Assembly: GCA_027021325.1 (NCBI GenBank)
Contig: JALUUN010000494.1
Span: forward strand, 1 to 7,845
Source: Planctomycetota bacterium
GTDB taxonomy: Bacteria > Planctomycetota > UBA1135
Length of the DNA: 7,845 nucleotides
Reading direction: 5' to 3'
This document shows positions 1 through 5,354 of the stretch, one piece after another (position 1 is the first letter of the stretch; each line of letters begins with the position of its first letter). The notes beneath the pieces are model-generated. The model was not told where the DNA came from. It worked only from the letters and a program-made list of their open reading frames with translations, and ran no database searches. The position numbers and the translations under genes are program-made.

Positions 1-1601
1 GCATCACGGACGAGCTCATCGTCGAGGAGAACGAGGTGATCTCGCCGGAGGCGGCGGCTCGCATCGAGAGCCTGGGCTACGAGAAGATCCGGGTGCGCAG
101 CCCTCTGACCTGCGAGGCTCCGGTCGGGGTCTGCGCGAAGTGCTATGGCGAGGATCTGTCCCGCGGCCGTCCCGTGGAGCAGGGGCTCGCTGCCGGCATC
201 ATCGCCGCCCAGTCCATCGGCGAGCCGGGTACCCAGCTGACGATGCGGACCTTCCACATCGGAGGCACGGCCAGCCGTGCCGTGGAGGCGTCTGAGATCC
301 GGGTGCGGCGCAAGGGCGTCGTCGAGTACCACAACCTGCGCACGGTGCGCGACCCGGAGGGCAAGCTGGTGGTGCTGTCCAGGACCGGGGAGATCATCCT
401 CCGGGACAGCAAGGGCCGTGAGGTCGACCGGTACGCGGTGCAGGTCGGCTCCATCATGGAGTACGAGGACGGCGCCGAGGCCAAGGCGCGCTCGATCCTG
501 TGCCGCTGGGATCCGCACTTCCTGCCCATCCTCGCCGAGCACGACGGCATTGTCCGCCTCGAGGACGTGGTGGAAGGCAAGACCATGGTCGTGGAGGAGG
601 ACCCGAAGACCTCCATCCGGCGCTACAAGATCATCGAGTCCAAGGGCGACCTGCATCCGCAGGTCCTGATCCTGGACAAAGAGGGCACGGTTCTCCACTA
701 CACTTCCCTGCCGGAAAACGCCTACCTGGAGGTCGAGGACGGCCAGAAGGTCAAGGCCGGCCAGCTCCTGGCGAAGTCGCCGCGACGCGTGGGAGGCACC
801 CAGGACATCACCGGCGGTCTGCCGCGGGTGACCGAGCTCTTCGAAGCCCGGGTGCCGAAGGATCCGGCGGTGATGGCCGAGATCGACGGTGAAGTGGAAC
901 TGGGCGAAAAGAAGCGCGGCAAGCGCGTCATCAAGGTCAAGGACTCGGAGACCGGTGAGGAGCGCGAGCACCTCGTCGCCCAGTCCAAGCACCTCCGGGT
1001 CCACACCGGTGACCGGGTGCGCGCCGGCCAGCCGCTGGTGGACGGGCCCCTTCCGCCCCAGGAGATCCTGGCCATCCAGGGCGAGGAGCGCGTGCAGACC
1101 TACCTGGTGGAGGAAATCCAGAAGGTGTATCGCGCCCAGGGCGTGACCATCGACGACAAGCACATCGAGATCATCGTCGCCCAGATGATGCGCAAGGTGC
1201 AGGTCAAGGATCCGGGCGATTCGCGGCTGCTGCCCAACAGCCTCATCGACAAGCACCGCTTCCGCCGCATCGCCGACGAACTCATCGAGCAGGACAAGAC
1301 GCCGCCGACGGCGGTGCCGACGATCATGGGCATCACCAAGGCCTCGGTGCAGTCCGAGTCCTTCATCTCTGCTGCCTCCTTCCAGGAGACGACCAAGGTC
1401 CTTACCGAAGCCGCCCTGCGTGGTGCTGTGGACCGGCTGCAGGGGTTGAAGGAGAATGTGATCCTCGGCAACCTGATTCCTGCCGGAACCGGGTTCCGCG
1501 AATACCTCAAGTTCACGGTCAAGAAGAACGTGGACTTCACCCAGTTCGACATGCCGGAACTGCCCGGCGAGCCGGCCGCCGAGGCGGAGGCTGCCGGCTG
1601 A
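1..1601 (+). CDS. rpoC: DNA-directed RNA polymerase beta' subunit, C-terminal part (5' end outside window)
   Basis: The frame is open from the window edge (first full codon at 3) to TGA 1599-1601 and gives 532 residues of the largest catalytic RNA polymerase subunit. Counting from base 3, Cys37, Cys44 and Cys47 are three of the four ligands of the second beta' zinc site. The bridge/trigger-helix region follows at about residues 65-92, including QSIGEPGTQLTMRTFHIGG. Residues about 93-262 then align with the E. coli SI3 insertion (sandwich-barrel hybrid motifs), so the trigger loop is interrupted. The chain resumes at GGTQDITGGLPRV and ends with the conserved GITKAS...ESFISAASFQETT...LKENVILGNLIPAGTG core, followed by a short acidic, Ala/Glu-rich tail. 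SI3 is typical of proteobacteria, PVC and related Gram-negative groups. The family assignment is certain; only the N-terminal part is missing because of the window edge. Confidence 0.98.
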   Translation, partial: ITDELIVEENEVISPEAAARIESLGYEKIRVRSPLTCEAPVGVCAKCYGEDLSRGRPVEQGLAAGIIAAQSIGEPGTQLTMRTFHIGGTASRAVEASEIRVRRKGVVEYHNLRTVRDPEGKLVVLSRTGEIILRDSKGREVDRYAVQVGSIMEYEDGAEAKARSILCRWDPHFLPILAEHDGIVRLEDVVEGKTMVVEEDPKTSIRRYKIIESKGDLHPQVLILDKEGTVLHYTSLPENAYLEVEDGQKVKAGQLLAKSPRRVGGTQDITGGLPRVTELFEARVPKDPAVMAEIDGEVELGEKKRGKRVIKVKDSETGEEREHLVAQSKHLRVHTGDRVRAGQPLVDGPLPPQEILAIQGEERVQTYLVEEIQKVYRAQGVTIDDKHIEIIVAQMMRKVQVKDPGDSRLLPNSLIDKHRFRRIADELIEQDKTPPTAVPTIMGITKASVQSESFISAASFQETTKVLTEAALRGAVDRLQGLKENVILGNLIPAGTGFREYLKFTVKKNVDFTQFDMPELPGEPAAEAEAAG

Positions 1602-1613
1602 GGACCGGGAGGG

Positions 1614-1639
1614 GGCCGGGGCCCTGCCGGGCTCCGGCC
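1614..1639 (+). other. GC-rich hairpin after rpoC, abutting the rpsL promoter
   Basis: Bases 1614-1624 pair with 1629-1639: eleven pairs including one G-U (1620 with 1633), with the tetraloop TGCC. No T-tract follows, because the next bases are the TTGACC -35 box at 1640. It may slow, process or partly terminate the rpoBC transcript. I do not call it an intrinsic terminator. Confidence 0.5.
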
Positions 1640-1667
1640 TTGACCCGGCGGCAGGACCGGCTAGACT
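1640..1667 (+). promoter_or_regulatory. Sigma70-like promoter for rpsL-rpsG
   Basis: The -35 box is TTGACC (1640-1645), the spacer is 16 bp, and the -10 box is TAGACT (1662-1667). The start site would be near 1673-1675, giving a leader of about 45 nt with a small hairpin (1683-1687 with 1696-1700). The region after the -10 is GC-rich and pyrimidine-rich, as in stringently controlled ribosomal promoters elsewhere. A second promoter with the same boxes and the same spacing precedes rpsJ, which raises confidence in both. Confidence 0.7.
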
Positions 1668-1718
1668 CTGCTCCCCCTTTTTCGCCCCGACACCCGGGCG
1701 ATCCAGGCCATCCCGAGC

Positions 1719-2090
1719 ATGCCCACGATCAACCAGCTCGTCCGCAAGGGACGCAAGAAGCCGCGCCGGAAGTCCAAGAGTCCGGTGCTGGATTCCTGCC
1801 CCCAGAAGCGGGGTGTCTGCACCCAGGTCAAGACCATGACCCCGAAGAAGCCGAATTCGGCTCTCCGGAAAGTGGCCCGGGTGCGTCTCTCCAACGGCAA
1901 GGAGATCACCGCCTACATCCCCGGTGAGGGCCACAATCTCCAGGAGCACTCCATCGTCCTGGTCCGAGGCGGCCGGGTGCGGGATCTCCCCGGCGTGCGC
2001 TACCACATCATCCGGGGAACCCTGGACGCCTCTGGAGTCGAGGACCGGAAGCGCTCGCGCAGCAAGTACGGCACGCGCCGCGGCAAGTAG
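1719..2090 (+). CDS. rpsL: 30S ribosomal protein S12 (uS12)
   Basis: 123 residues, matching the family length and collinear with E. coli S12 through residue 100 without gaps. S12 sits at the decoding centre of the 30S subunit. Visible signatures are NQLVRK (5-10), CPQKRGVC (27-34), TPKKPNSALRKV (41-52) and GGRVRDLPGVRYH (84-96). Asp89, the residue methylthiolated by RimO in E. coli, is present. Lys43 is present, but position 88 is Arg where E. coli has Lys. Substitutions at 88 including K88R give streptomycin resistance in several bacteria, so this S12 may be naturally resistant. ATG 1719 gives the normal MPTINQ start. No Shine-Dalgarno is visible in the 20 bases upstream. rpsG follows after 12 bases. 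Confidence 0.99.
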   Translation: MPTINQLVRKGRKKPRRKSKSPVLDSCPQKRGVCTQVKTMTPKKPNSALRKVARVRLSNGKEITAYIPGEGHNLQEHSIVLVRGGRVRDLPGVRYHIIRGTLDASGVEDRKRSRSKYGTRRGK

Positions 2091-2102
2091 GACCGTCCCG
2101 CC

Positions 2103-2576
2103 ATGCCTCGAAGCTACAAGTCCACGGCCCGCTTCCTCCAGCCGGATCCGCGCTTCGGGTCCATGCTGGCGACGAAGTTCATCAACAAGATCATGCGCGA
2201 CGGCAAGCGTTCTGTCGCCCAGCGGATCTTCTACGAGGCCTGCGATCTGGCCGCACAGCGCCTGAAGGAGGTTCCTCCCGAGGAGGTCTTCGTCAGGGCC
2301 CTGGAGAACGTGAAGCCCGCCGTCGAGGTGCGCAGCAAGCGGGTCGGCGGTTCCACCTACCAGGTGCCGAGAGAGGTCGACCGCAAGCGCGCCCAGTCCC
2401 TGGGCATCCGCTGGATCGTCGAGCACGCCCGGGCCAAGAAGGGCATGCCGATGGCACGGCGTCTGGCCGCCGAGTTCGTGGACGCCTGCAACAACACCGG
2501 AGCCTCGGTCCAGAAGCGCGAGAACACCCACAAGATGGCCGAAGCGAACAAGGCCTTCAGCCACTTCGCCTTCTGA
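2103..2576 (+). CDS. rpsG: 30S ribosomal protein S7 (uS7)
   Basis: 157 residues, normal for the family. S7 nucleates folding of the 16S 3' major domain (the 30S head) and lies near the E-site. Seen are the N-terminal basic segment, DPRFGS...KFINKIMRDGKRSVAQ (15-40), the rRNA-binding beta-hairpin EVRSKRVGGSTYQVPREV (75-92), and the C-terminal KRENTHKMAEANKAFSHFAF (138-157). The last resembles PVC-type S7. A weak AGGA lies about 10 bases before the ATG. The rpsL-rpsG gap is only 12 bases, so the roughly 100-nt intercistronic S7 autoregulatory target of E. coli cannot exist here in that form. A strong terminator follows the stop codon. Confidence 0.99.
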   Translation: MPRSYKSTARFLQPDPRFGSMLATKFINKIMRDGKRSVAQRIFYEACDLAAQRLKEVPPEEVFVRALENVKPAVEVRSKRVGGSTYQVPREVDRKRAQSLGIRWIVEHARAKKGMPMARRLAAEFVDACNNTGASVQKRENTHKMAEANKAFSHFAF

Positions 2577-2596
2577 GTCTCGCGGCCCCGGGCCGC

Positions 2597-2641
2597 ACGC
2601 GGGAGACGCTCCGGAGCCCGGAACGTCTCCCGCGTCCTTTT
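2597..2641 (+). terminator. Strong intrinsic terminator after rpsG
   Basis: A perfect 12-bp stem (2597-2608 with 2624-2635) is capped, after one C-A mismatch, by five more pairs (2610-2614 with 2618-2622) and a 3-base loop. It is followed by CCTTTT at 2636-2641. A smaller palindrome (2582-2596) lies just before it. It should end most transcripts from the rpsL promoter before the next gene, whose start codon is only 14 bases further on. Confidence 0.88.
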
Positions 2642-2655
2642 GCCCCTTTGCTGCC

Positions 2656-3153
2656 GTGTCCGAGGAACGCCCCCGTGTCCTGCTGCTCCGGCTGAACAAG
2701 GAGAGCTGGCGGAAGTGCAGCCTGGCCGGCCTGCGCGGGCGGCCGGAGCTGGGTCTGGAGTGGCTCCACTGTGCTCTGGGGCAGGAGGTGGAGGTGGGGG
2801 AGGTCACCCTGCTGCATCCCGAGGGGACGCCTCTCGGTCCGGAGGACGCCGCCCGGCCGCTCCTGCTCGTGGACAGCTCCTGGCGCGACCTGCCCAGGGT
2901 GCTGCGAGGGGTCCGGGGCGTCCTCCACCGGCGCCGCCTGCCGGCAGGTCTGCAGACCGCCTACCCGCGACGCTCCAGCCTGTTTCAGGACCCGGGAAGC
3001 GGGCTCGCCACCCTCGAGGCCCTGGACGCGGCGCTTTGTCTCCTCGGGCATCGGGACGACCGGATCCTGGAGGGCTACCGCTGGGCCGAGGAATGGCGCC
3101 GGCGCAATCATGCCCTGCTCCTCGGCGGGAAGGATCCGGAGGGCGGCCCGTAG
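2656..3153 (+). CDS. Tsr3/TDD-superfamily protein, putative rRNA aminocarboxypropyl transferase
   Basis: 165 residues, about the size of compact archaeal Tsr3 proteins. Tsr3 transfers the 3-amino-3-carboxypropyl group of SAM to N3 of a U or pseudouridine in helix 31 of small-subunit rRNA. From memory it aligns end to end: a beta-strand then W18-R-K-C21-S22 (Tsr3: DPKKCT), HPEGTPLGPED (54-64), hydrophobic strand then V72-D73-S74-S75-W76 (Tsr3: D-C/T-S-W at the SAM pocket), R94-L95-P96...Y103-P104 (Tsr3: R-LP...NP), LATLEALDAALCLLG (117-131; Tsr3: LS-VEA-AA), and W143...N151...LL (Tsr3: WG--F---N--LL). The D-S-S-W form fits Tsr3 better than the DTW branch (tRNA enzymes TapT/TuaA). GTG 2656 is the only start that keeps the first strand, although no Shine-Dalgarno precedes it. 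EF-G follows after 12 bases, implying co-transcription. Family is likely; the substrate is inference. Confidence 0.7.
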   Translation: MSEERPRVLLLRLNKESWRKCSLAGLRGRPELGLEWLHCALGQEVEVGEVTLLHPEGTPLGPEDAARPLLLVDSSWRDLPRVLRGVRGVLHRRRLPAGLQTAYPRRSSLFQDPGSGLATLEALDAALCLLGHRDDRILEGYRWAEEWRRRNHALLLGGKDPEGGP

Positions 3154-3156
3154 AAT
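3151..3156 (+). promoter_or_regulatory. Possible -10 box for a leaderless EF-G transcript
   Basis: TAGAAT overlaps the TAG stop of the preceding gene and matches the -10 of the rpsJ promoter exactly. A start site 6-8 bases later would fall at about 3162-3164, almost on the ATG at 3166, giving a near-leaderless mRNA. No TTGAC-like -35 is present at 16-18 bp, so this is weak. Confidence 0.25.
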
Positions 3157-3165
3157 CGCCCGGCC

Positions 3166-5235
3166 ATGGACCTGGCCCGGCTCCGCAACTTCGGGATCGT
3201 CGCCCACATCGACGCCGGCAAGACGACGGTGTCGGAGCGGATCCTGTTCTACACCGGTGTCGAGCGCCGTATGGGCGAAGTCCACGACGGCAACACCGCG
3301 CTGGACTGGATGGAGGAGGAACGGGAACGCGGCATCACCATCACCGCCGCCACCACCCAGTGCCCCTGGCGCGACCATGTCCTGCAGCTCATCGACACGC
3401 CAGGGCACGTGGACTTCAGTGCCGAGGTCAACCGGTCGCTCCGGGTCCTGGACGGGGCGGTGGTGGTCCTGTGCGCGGTCGCCGGCGTCCAGGCCCAGAC
3501 CGAGACCGTCCTGCGCCAGGCCGCCCGCTACGAACTGCCCTGGCTCAGCTTCGTGAACAAGATGGACCGCCCTGGTGCCGACTTCGAGAGCGCCGTACGG
3601 TCCCTGCGGGAGCGGCTCCAGGCGCCGGTCGTGCCGGTGCAGATTCCCGCCGGCTCCGGTCCGGGTTTCGAGGGGGTGGTGGACCTGATCGAGGAGCGGC
3701 TCCTGCGATTCTCGCCGGAGGACGAGGGCCGGACGGTGAGCTCCGAGCCGATCCCCGAGGCCCTCCGCGAGGCGGCCGAGCGCGCCCGGACCACCCTCTG
3801 CGAGGCCATGGCGGAAACGCGTGAGGACCTCCTGGACCTCTACCTGGAGCACGGCCGTCTGGAGGCGGAGGTCCTGCGCCCGGCTCTCCGGGAGGCGGTC
3901 CGGGACCACCGTCTGGTCCCTGCCCTGTGCGGCGCTGCCCTGCGCAACGTGGGCATCCAGCCCCTCCTGGACGGCATCGTGGACTGGCTGCCCTCGCCCC
4001 TGGACCGGCGCAGCATCCGGGGCCACGACCCTTCCGATCCCTCCCGCGTGCTGGAGCGCGCTCCCGATCCCGCGGGTCCGGTCTGCCTGCTGGTGTTCAA
4101 GCTCCAGCACGACCGCCACGGCGATCTCTGCTTCTGCCGGATCTACTCCGGTACTCTTCGCGAGGGGGACCAGCTGCACAACGCCCGCCACGACAAGGTC
4201 GAACGGGTCCAGCAGATCTGGCAGATGCACGCCGACGAGCATCGCCGGGTGACCGAGGCCGGCCCCGGCGCCATCGTTGTCCTGCCCGGCTTGAAGCATG
4301 TGGAGACGGGGGACACCCTTTTCTCCCGGGGGGCGCCCATCGCCCTCCAGCCCATGGAGTTCCCGGCGCCGGTCATCCGCCAGACCGTGGAGCCGCGCAG
4401 CCTCGCCGACCGCGACCGTCTTCTCGAAGCCCTCCACATCCTGGACCGGGAGGATCCGACCCTCCACGTCAGCTTCGACGAGGACAGCGGTCAGGCCATG
4501 CTCTCCGGGATGGGGGAACTCCACTTGGAGGTGGCCTTGCACCGGCTGGAACGGGATTTCCGGATCCAGGCCCGGACCGGCCGGCCGCTGGTCGCCTACC
4601 GGGAGACGCTGGCGGAGCCGGCCGAGGCGGAGGGACGGGCCGAGCGTCCCCAGGGCGAAGGCCGCTCCTTCGTGCGGCTGCGGATCCGGGCCGAGCCCGC
4701 CGGGGAGGGGCAGGCCGAGGTGACAGCCTCGCCGGAGGCGGCGGCCGTCCTGGGCCCGGCGGTCCTGGAGGGGCTCCAGAGGGAGGCCCCGGCCCTCCTC
4801 CAGGGAAGCGGCAGCCTGGGCTACCCGCTGCAGGGGCTGCGGGTGCGGATCCTCGAGGTCGAGTCCGGTCCGGGTGGGGATTCTCCCCCGCTGGAGCTCG
4901 TCCTCGGCGCCCTTTCCCGGGCCCTGGAGCAAGCCCTCGAAGGCCGGAGCCTTCTCCTGGAGCCGATCATGGCCCTCCATGTGGAGGTGCCCGAGGACCA
5001 CCTCAGCGGGGTCCTGGCCGACCTCAACAGCCGCGGCGCGGAGATGCGGGAGCTCGTGGCCCGTGGCGACCGGCGCCTGATCTCGGCCTCCGCCCCCCTC
5101 GACGCCCTCTTCGCCTGGTCCACCCAGCTGCGCTCCCTGACCCAGGGGCGGGGCACCTTCACCATGGAGCCGGAGGGCTACGCTCCGGTCCCGGAGAGCC
5201 GGCGGTCGGCCCTTCTCGGAGGCTCTGGCCACTAG
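3166..5235 (+). CDS. fusA: Translation elongation factor G paralog, EF-G2 (ribosome recycling) type
   Basis: 689 residues (E. coli EF-G 704), with all five domains. The GTPase motifs are intact: G1 AHIDAGKT (13-20), switch I RGITIT (55-60), G3 DTPGH (77-81), G4 NKMD (131-134), G5 CGAA (255-258). Domain II is about 300-398, III about 402-477 (GMGELHLEV 448-456), IV about 480-600, V about 600-675 (TQLRSLTQGRGTF). Domain IV is divergent. The canonical loop GGRGQYGHV is replaced by GEGRSFVRL (497-505), and the tip loop with its key His (HDVDSSELAF) by GPGGDSPPLEL (568-578). The same changes mark mitochondrial EF-G2 and bacterial spdEFG2, which split ribosomes with RRF and lack translocase activity. 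It sits in the fusA slot between S7 and S10, so the symbol is positional. No Shine-Dalgarno precedes ATG 3166. A separate translocase EF-G (spdEFG1 type) would be expected elsewhere in the genome. Confidence 0.9.
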   Translation: MDLARLRNFGIVAHIDAGKTTVSERILFYTGVERRMGEVHDGNTALDWMEEERERGITITAATTQCPWRDHVLQLIDTPGHVDFSAEVNRSLRVLDGAVVVLCAVAGVQAQTETVLRQAARYELPWLSFVNKMDRPGADFESAVRSLRERLQAPVVPVQIPAGSGPGFEGVVDLIEERLLRFSPEDEGRTVSSEPIPEALREAAERARTTLCEAMAETREDLLDLYLEHGRLEAEVLRPALREAVRDHRLVPALCGAALRNVGIQPLLDGIVDWLPSPLDRRSIRGHDPSDPSRVLERAPDPAGPVCLLVFKLQHDRHGDLCFCRIYSGTLREGDQLHNARHDKVERVQQIWQMHADEHRRVTEAGPGAIVVLPGLKHVETGDTLFSRGAPIALQPMEFPAPVIRQTVEPRSLADRDRLLEALHILDREDPTLHVSFDEDSGQAMLSGMGELHLEVALHRLERDFRIQARTGRPLVAYRETLAEPAEAEGRAERPQGEGRSFVRLRIRAEPAGEGQAEVTASPEAAAVLGPAVLEGLQREAPALLQGSGSLGYPLQGLRVRILEVESGPGGDSPPLELVLGALSRALEQALEGRSLLLEPIMALHVEVPEDHLSGVLADLNSRGAEMRELVARGDRRLISASAPLDALFAWSTQLRSLTQGRGTFTMEPEGYAPVPESRRSALLGGSGH

Positions 5236-5246
5236 GGCTCTATCCT

Positions 5247-5263
5247 GCCCTGCCCGGCAGGGC
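5247..5263 (+). other. Hairpin after the EF-G gene
   Basis: Bases 5247-5253 pair with 5257-5263: seven G/C-rich pairs and a 3-base loop, 11 bases after the stop codon. A competing outer pairing (5244-5249 with 5264-5269) is possible. No T-tract follows. It resembles the hairpin placed before the rpsL promoter: each lies just upstream of a TTGACC promoter. It may be a weak terminator or a 3'-end stabiliser. Confidence 0.4.
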
Positions 5264-5284
5264 GGCAGGCCCGCCGGCCTTCTC

Positions 5285-5312
5285 TTGACCGGCTCCAGGC
5301 CCCTGCTAGAAT
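5285..5312 (+). promoter_or_regulatory. Sigma70-like promoter for the S10 operon
   Basis: TTGACC (5285-5290), 16-bp spacer, TAGAAT (5307-5312). Boxes and spacing match the rpsL promoter, and the following CTCTGCCCC resembles CTGCTCCCC there. The start site would be near 5318-5320, giving a leader of about 205 nt before rpsJ. The GC-rich discriminator suggests stringent (ppGpp) control; that is inference. Confidence 0.75.
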
Positions 5313-5324
5313 CTCTGCCCCGTT

Positions 5325-5354
5325 CTGGCCGTTCGCTGCGGCCAGTTTTCTTTT
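5325..5354 (+). terminator. Promoter-proximal intrinsic terminator / attenuator before rpsJ
   Basis: A perfect 7-bp stem (5325-5331 with 5339-5345), loop 5332-5338, is followed at once by TTTTCTTTT (5346-5354). It begins only 12 bases after the -10 box of the S10 promoter, so a terminated transcript would be about 30-36 nt. It could serve as an attenuator for the S10 operon, as a terminator for EF-G read-through, or both. Confidence 0.75.

Noticed and set aside
2656..3153. A DTW-branch tRNA acp-transferase (TapT/TuaA type)
   Set aside because: The key motif is D-S-S-W rather than DTW, there is no N-terminal zinc-ribbon CxxC, and the C-terminal W...N...LL pattern follows Tsr3. It is kept as a secondary possibility because both belong to one superfamily.
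2640..3824. Long alternative forward frames at 2640-3824 and 3927-5288
   Set aside because: They overlap the Tsr3-like and EF-G genes in another frame, are Arg/Pro/Gly-rich and carry no conserved motif.
3166..5235. A TetM-type ribosomal protection (tetracycline resistance) protein
   Set aside because: The N-terminus, switch regions and domain V match EF-G2, and the domain IV tip lacks the TetM-type loop sequence I know; the str-operon position also fits a housekeeping EF-G paralog.
5247..5263. An intrinsic terminator for the EF-G gene
   Set aside because: The hairpin is good but no T-tract follows; the next convincing terminator is at 5325-5354, downstream of the rpsJ promoter.
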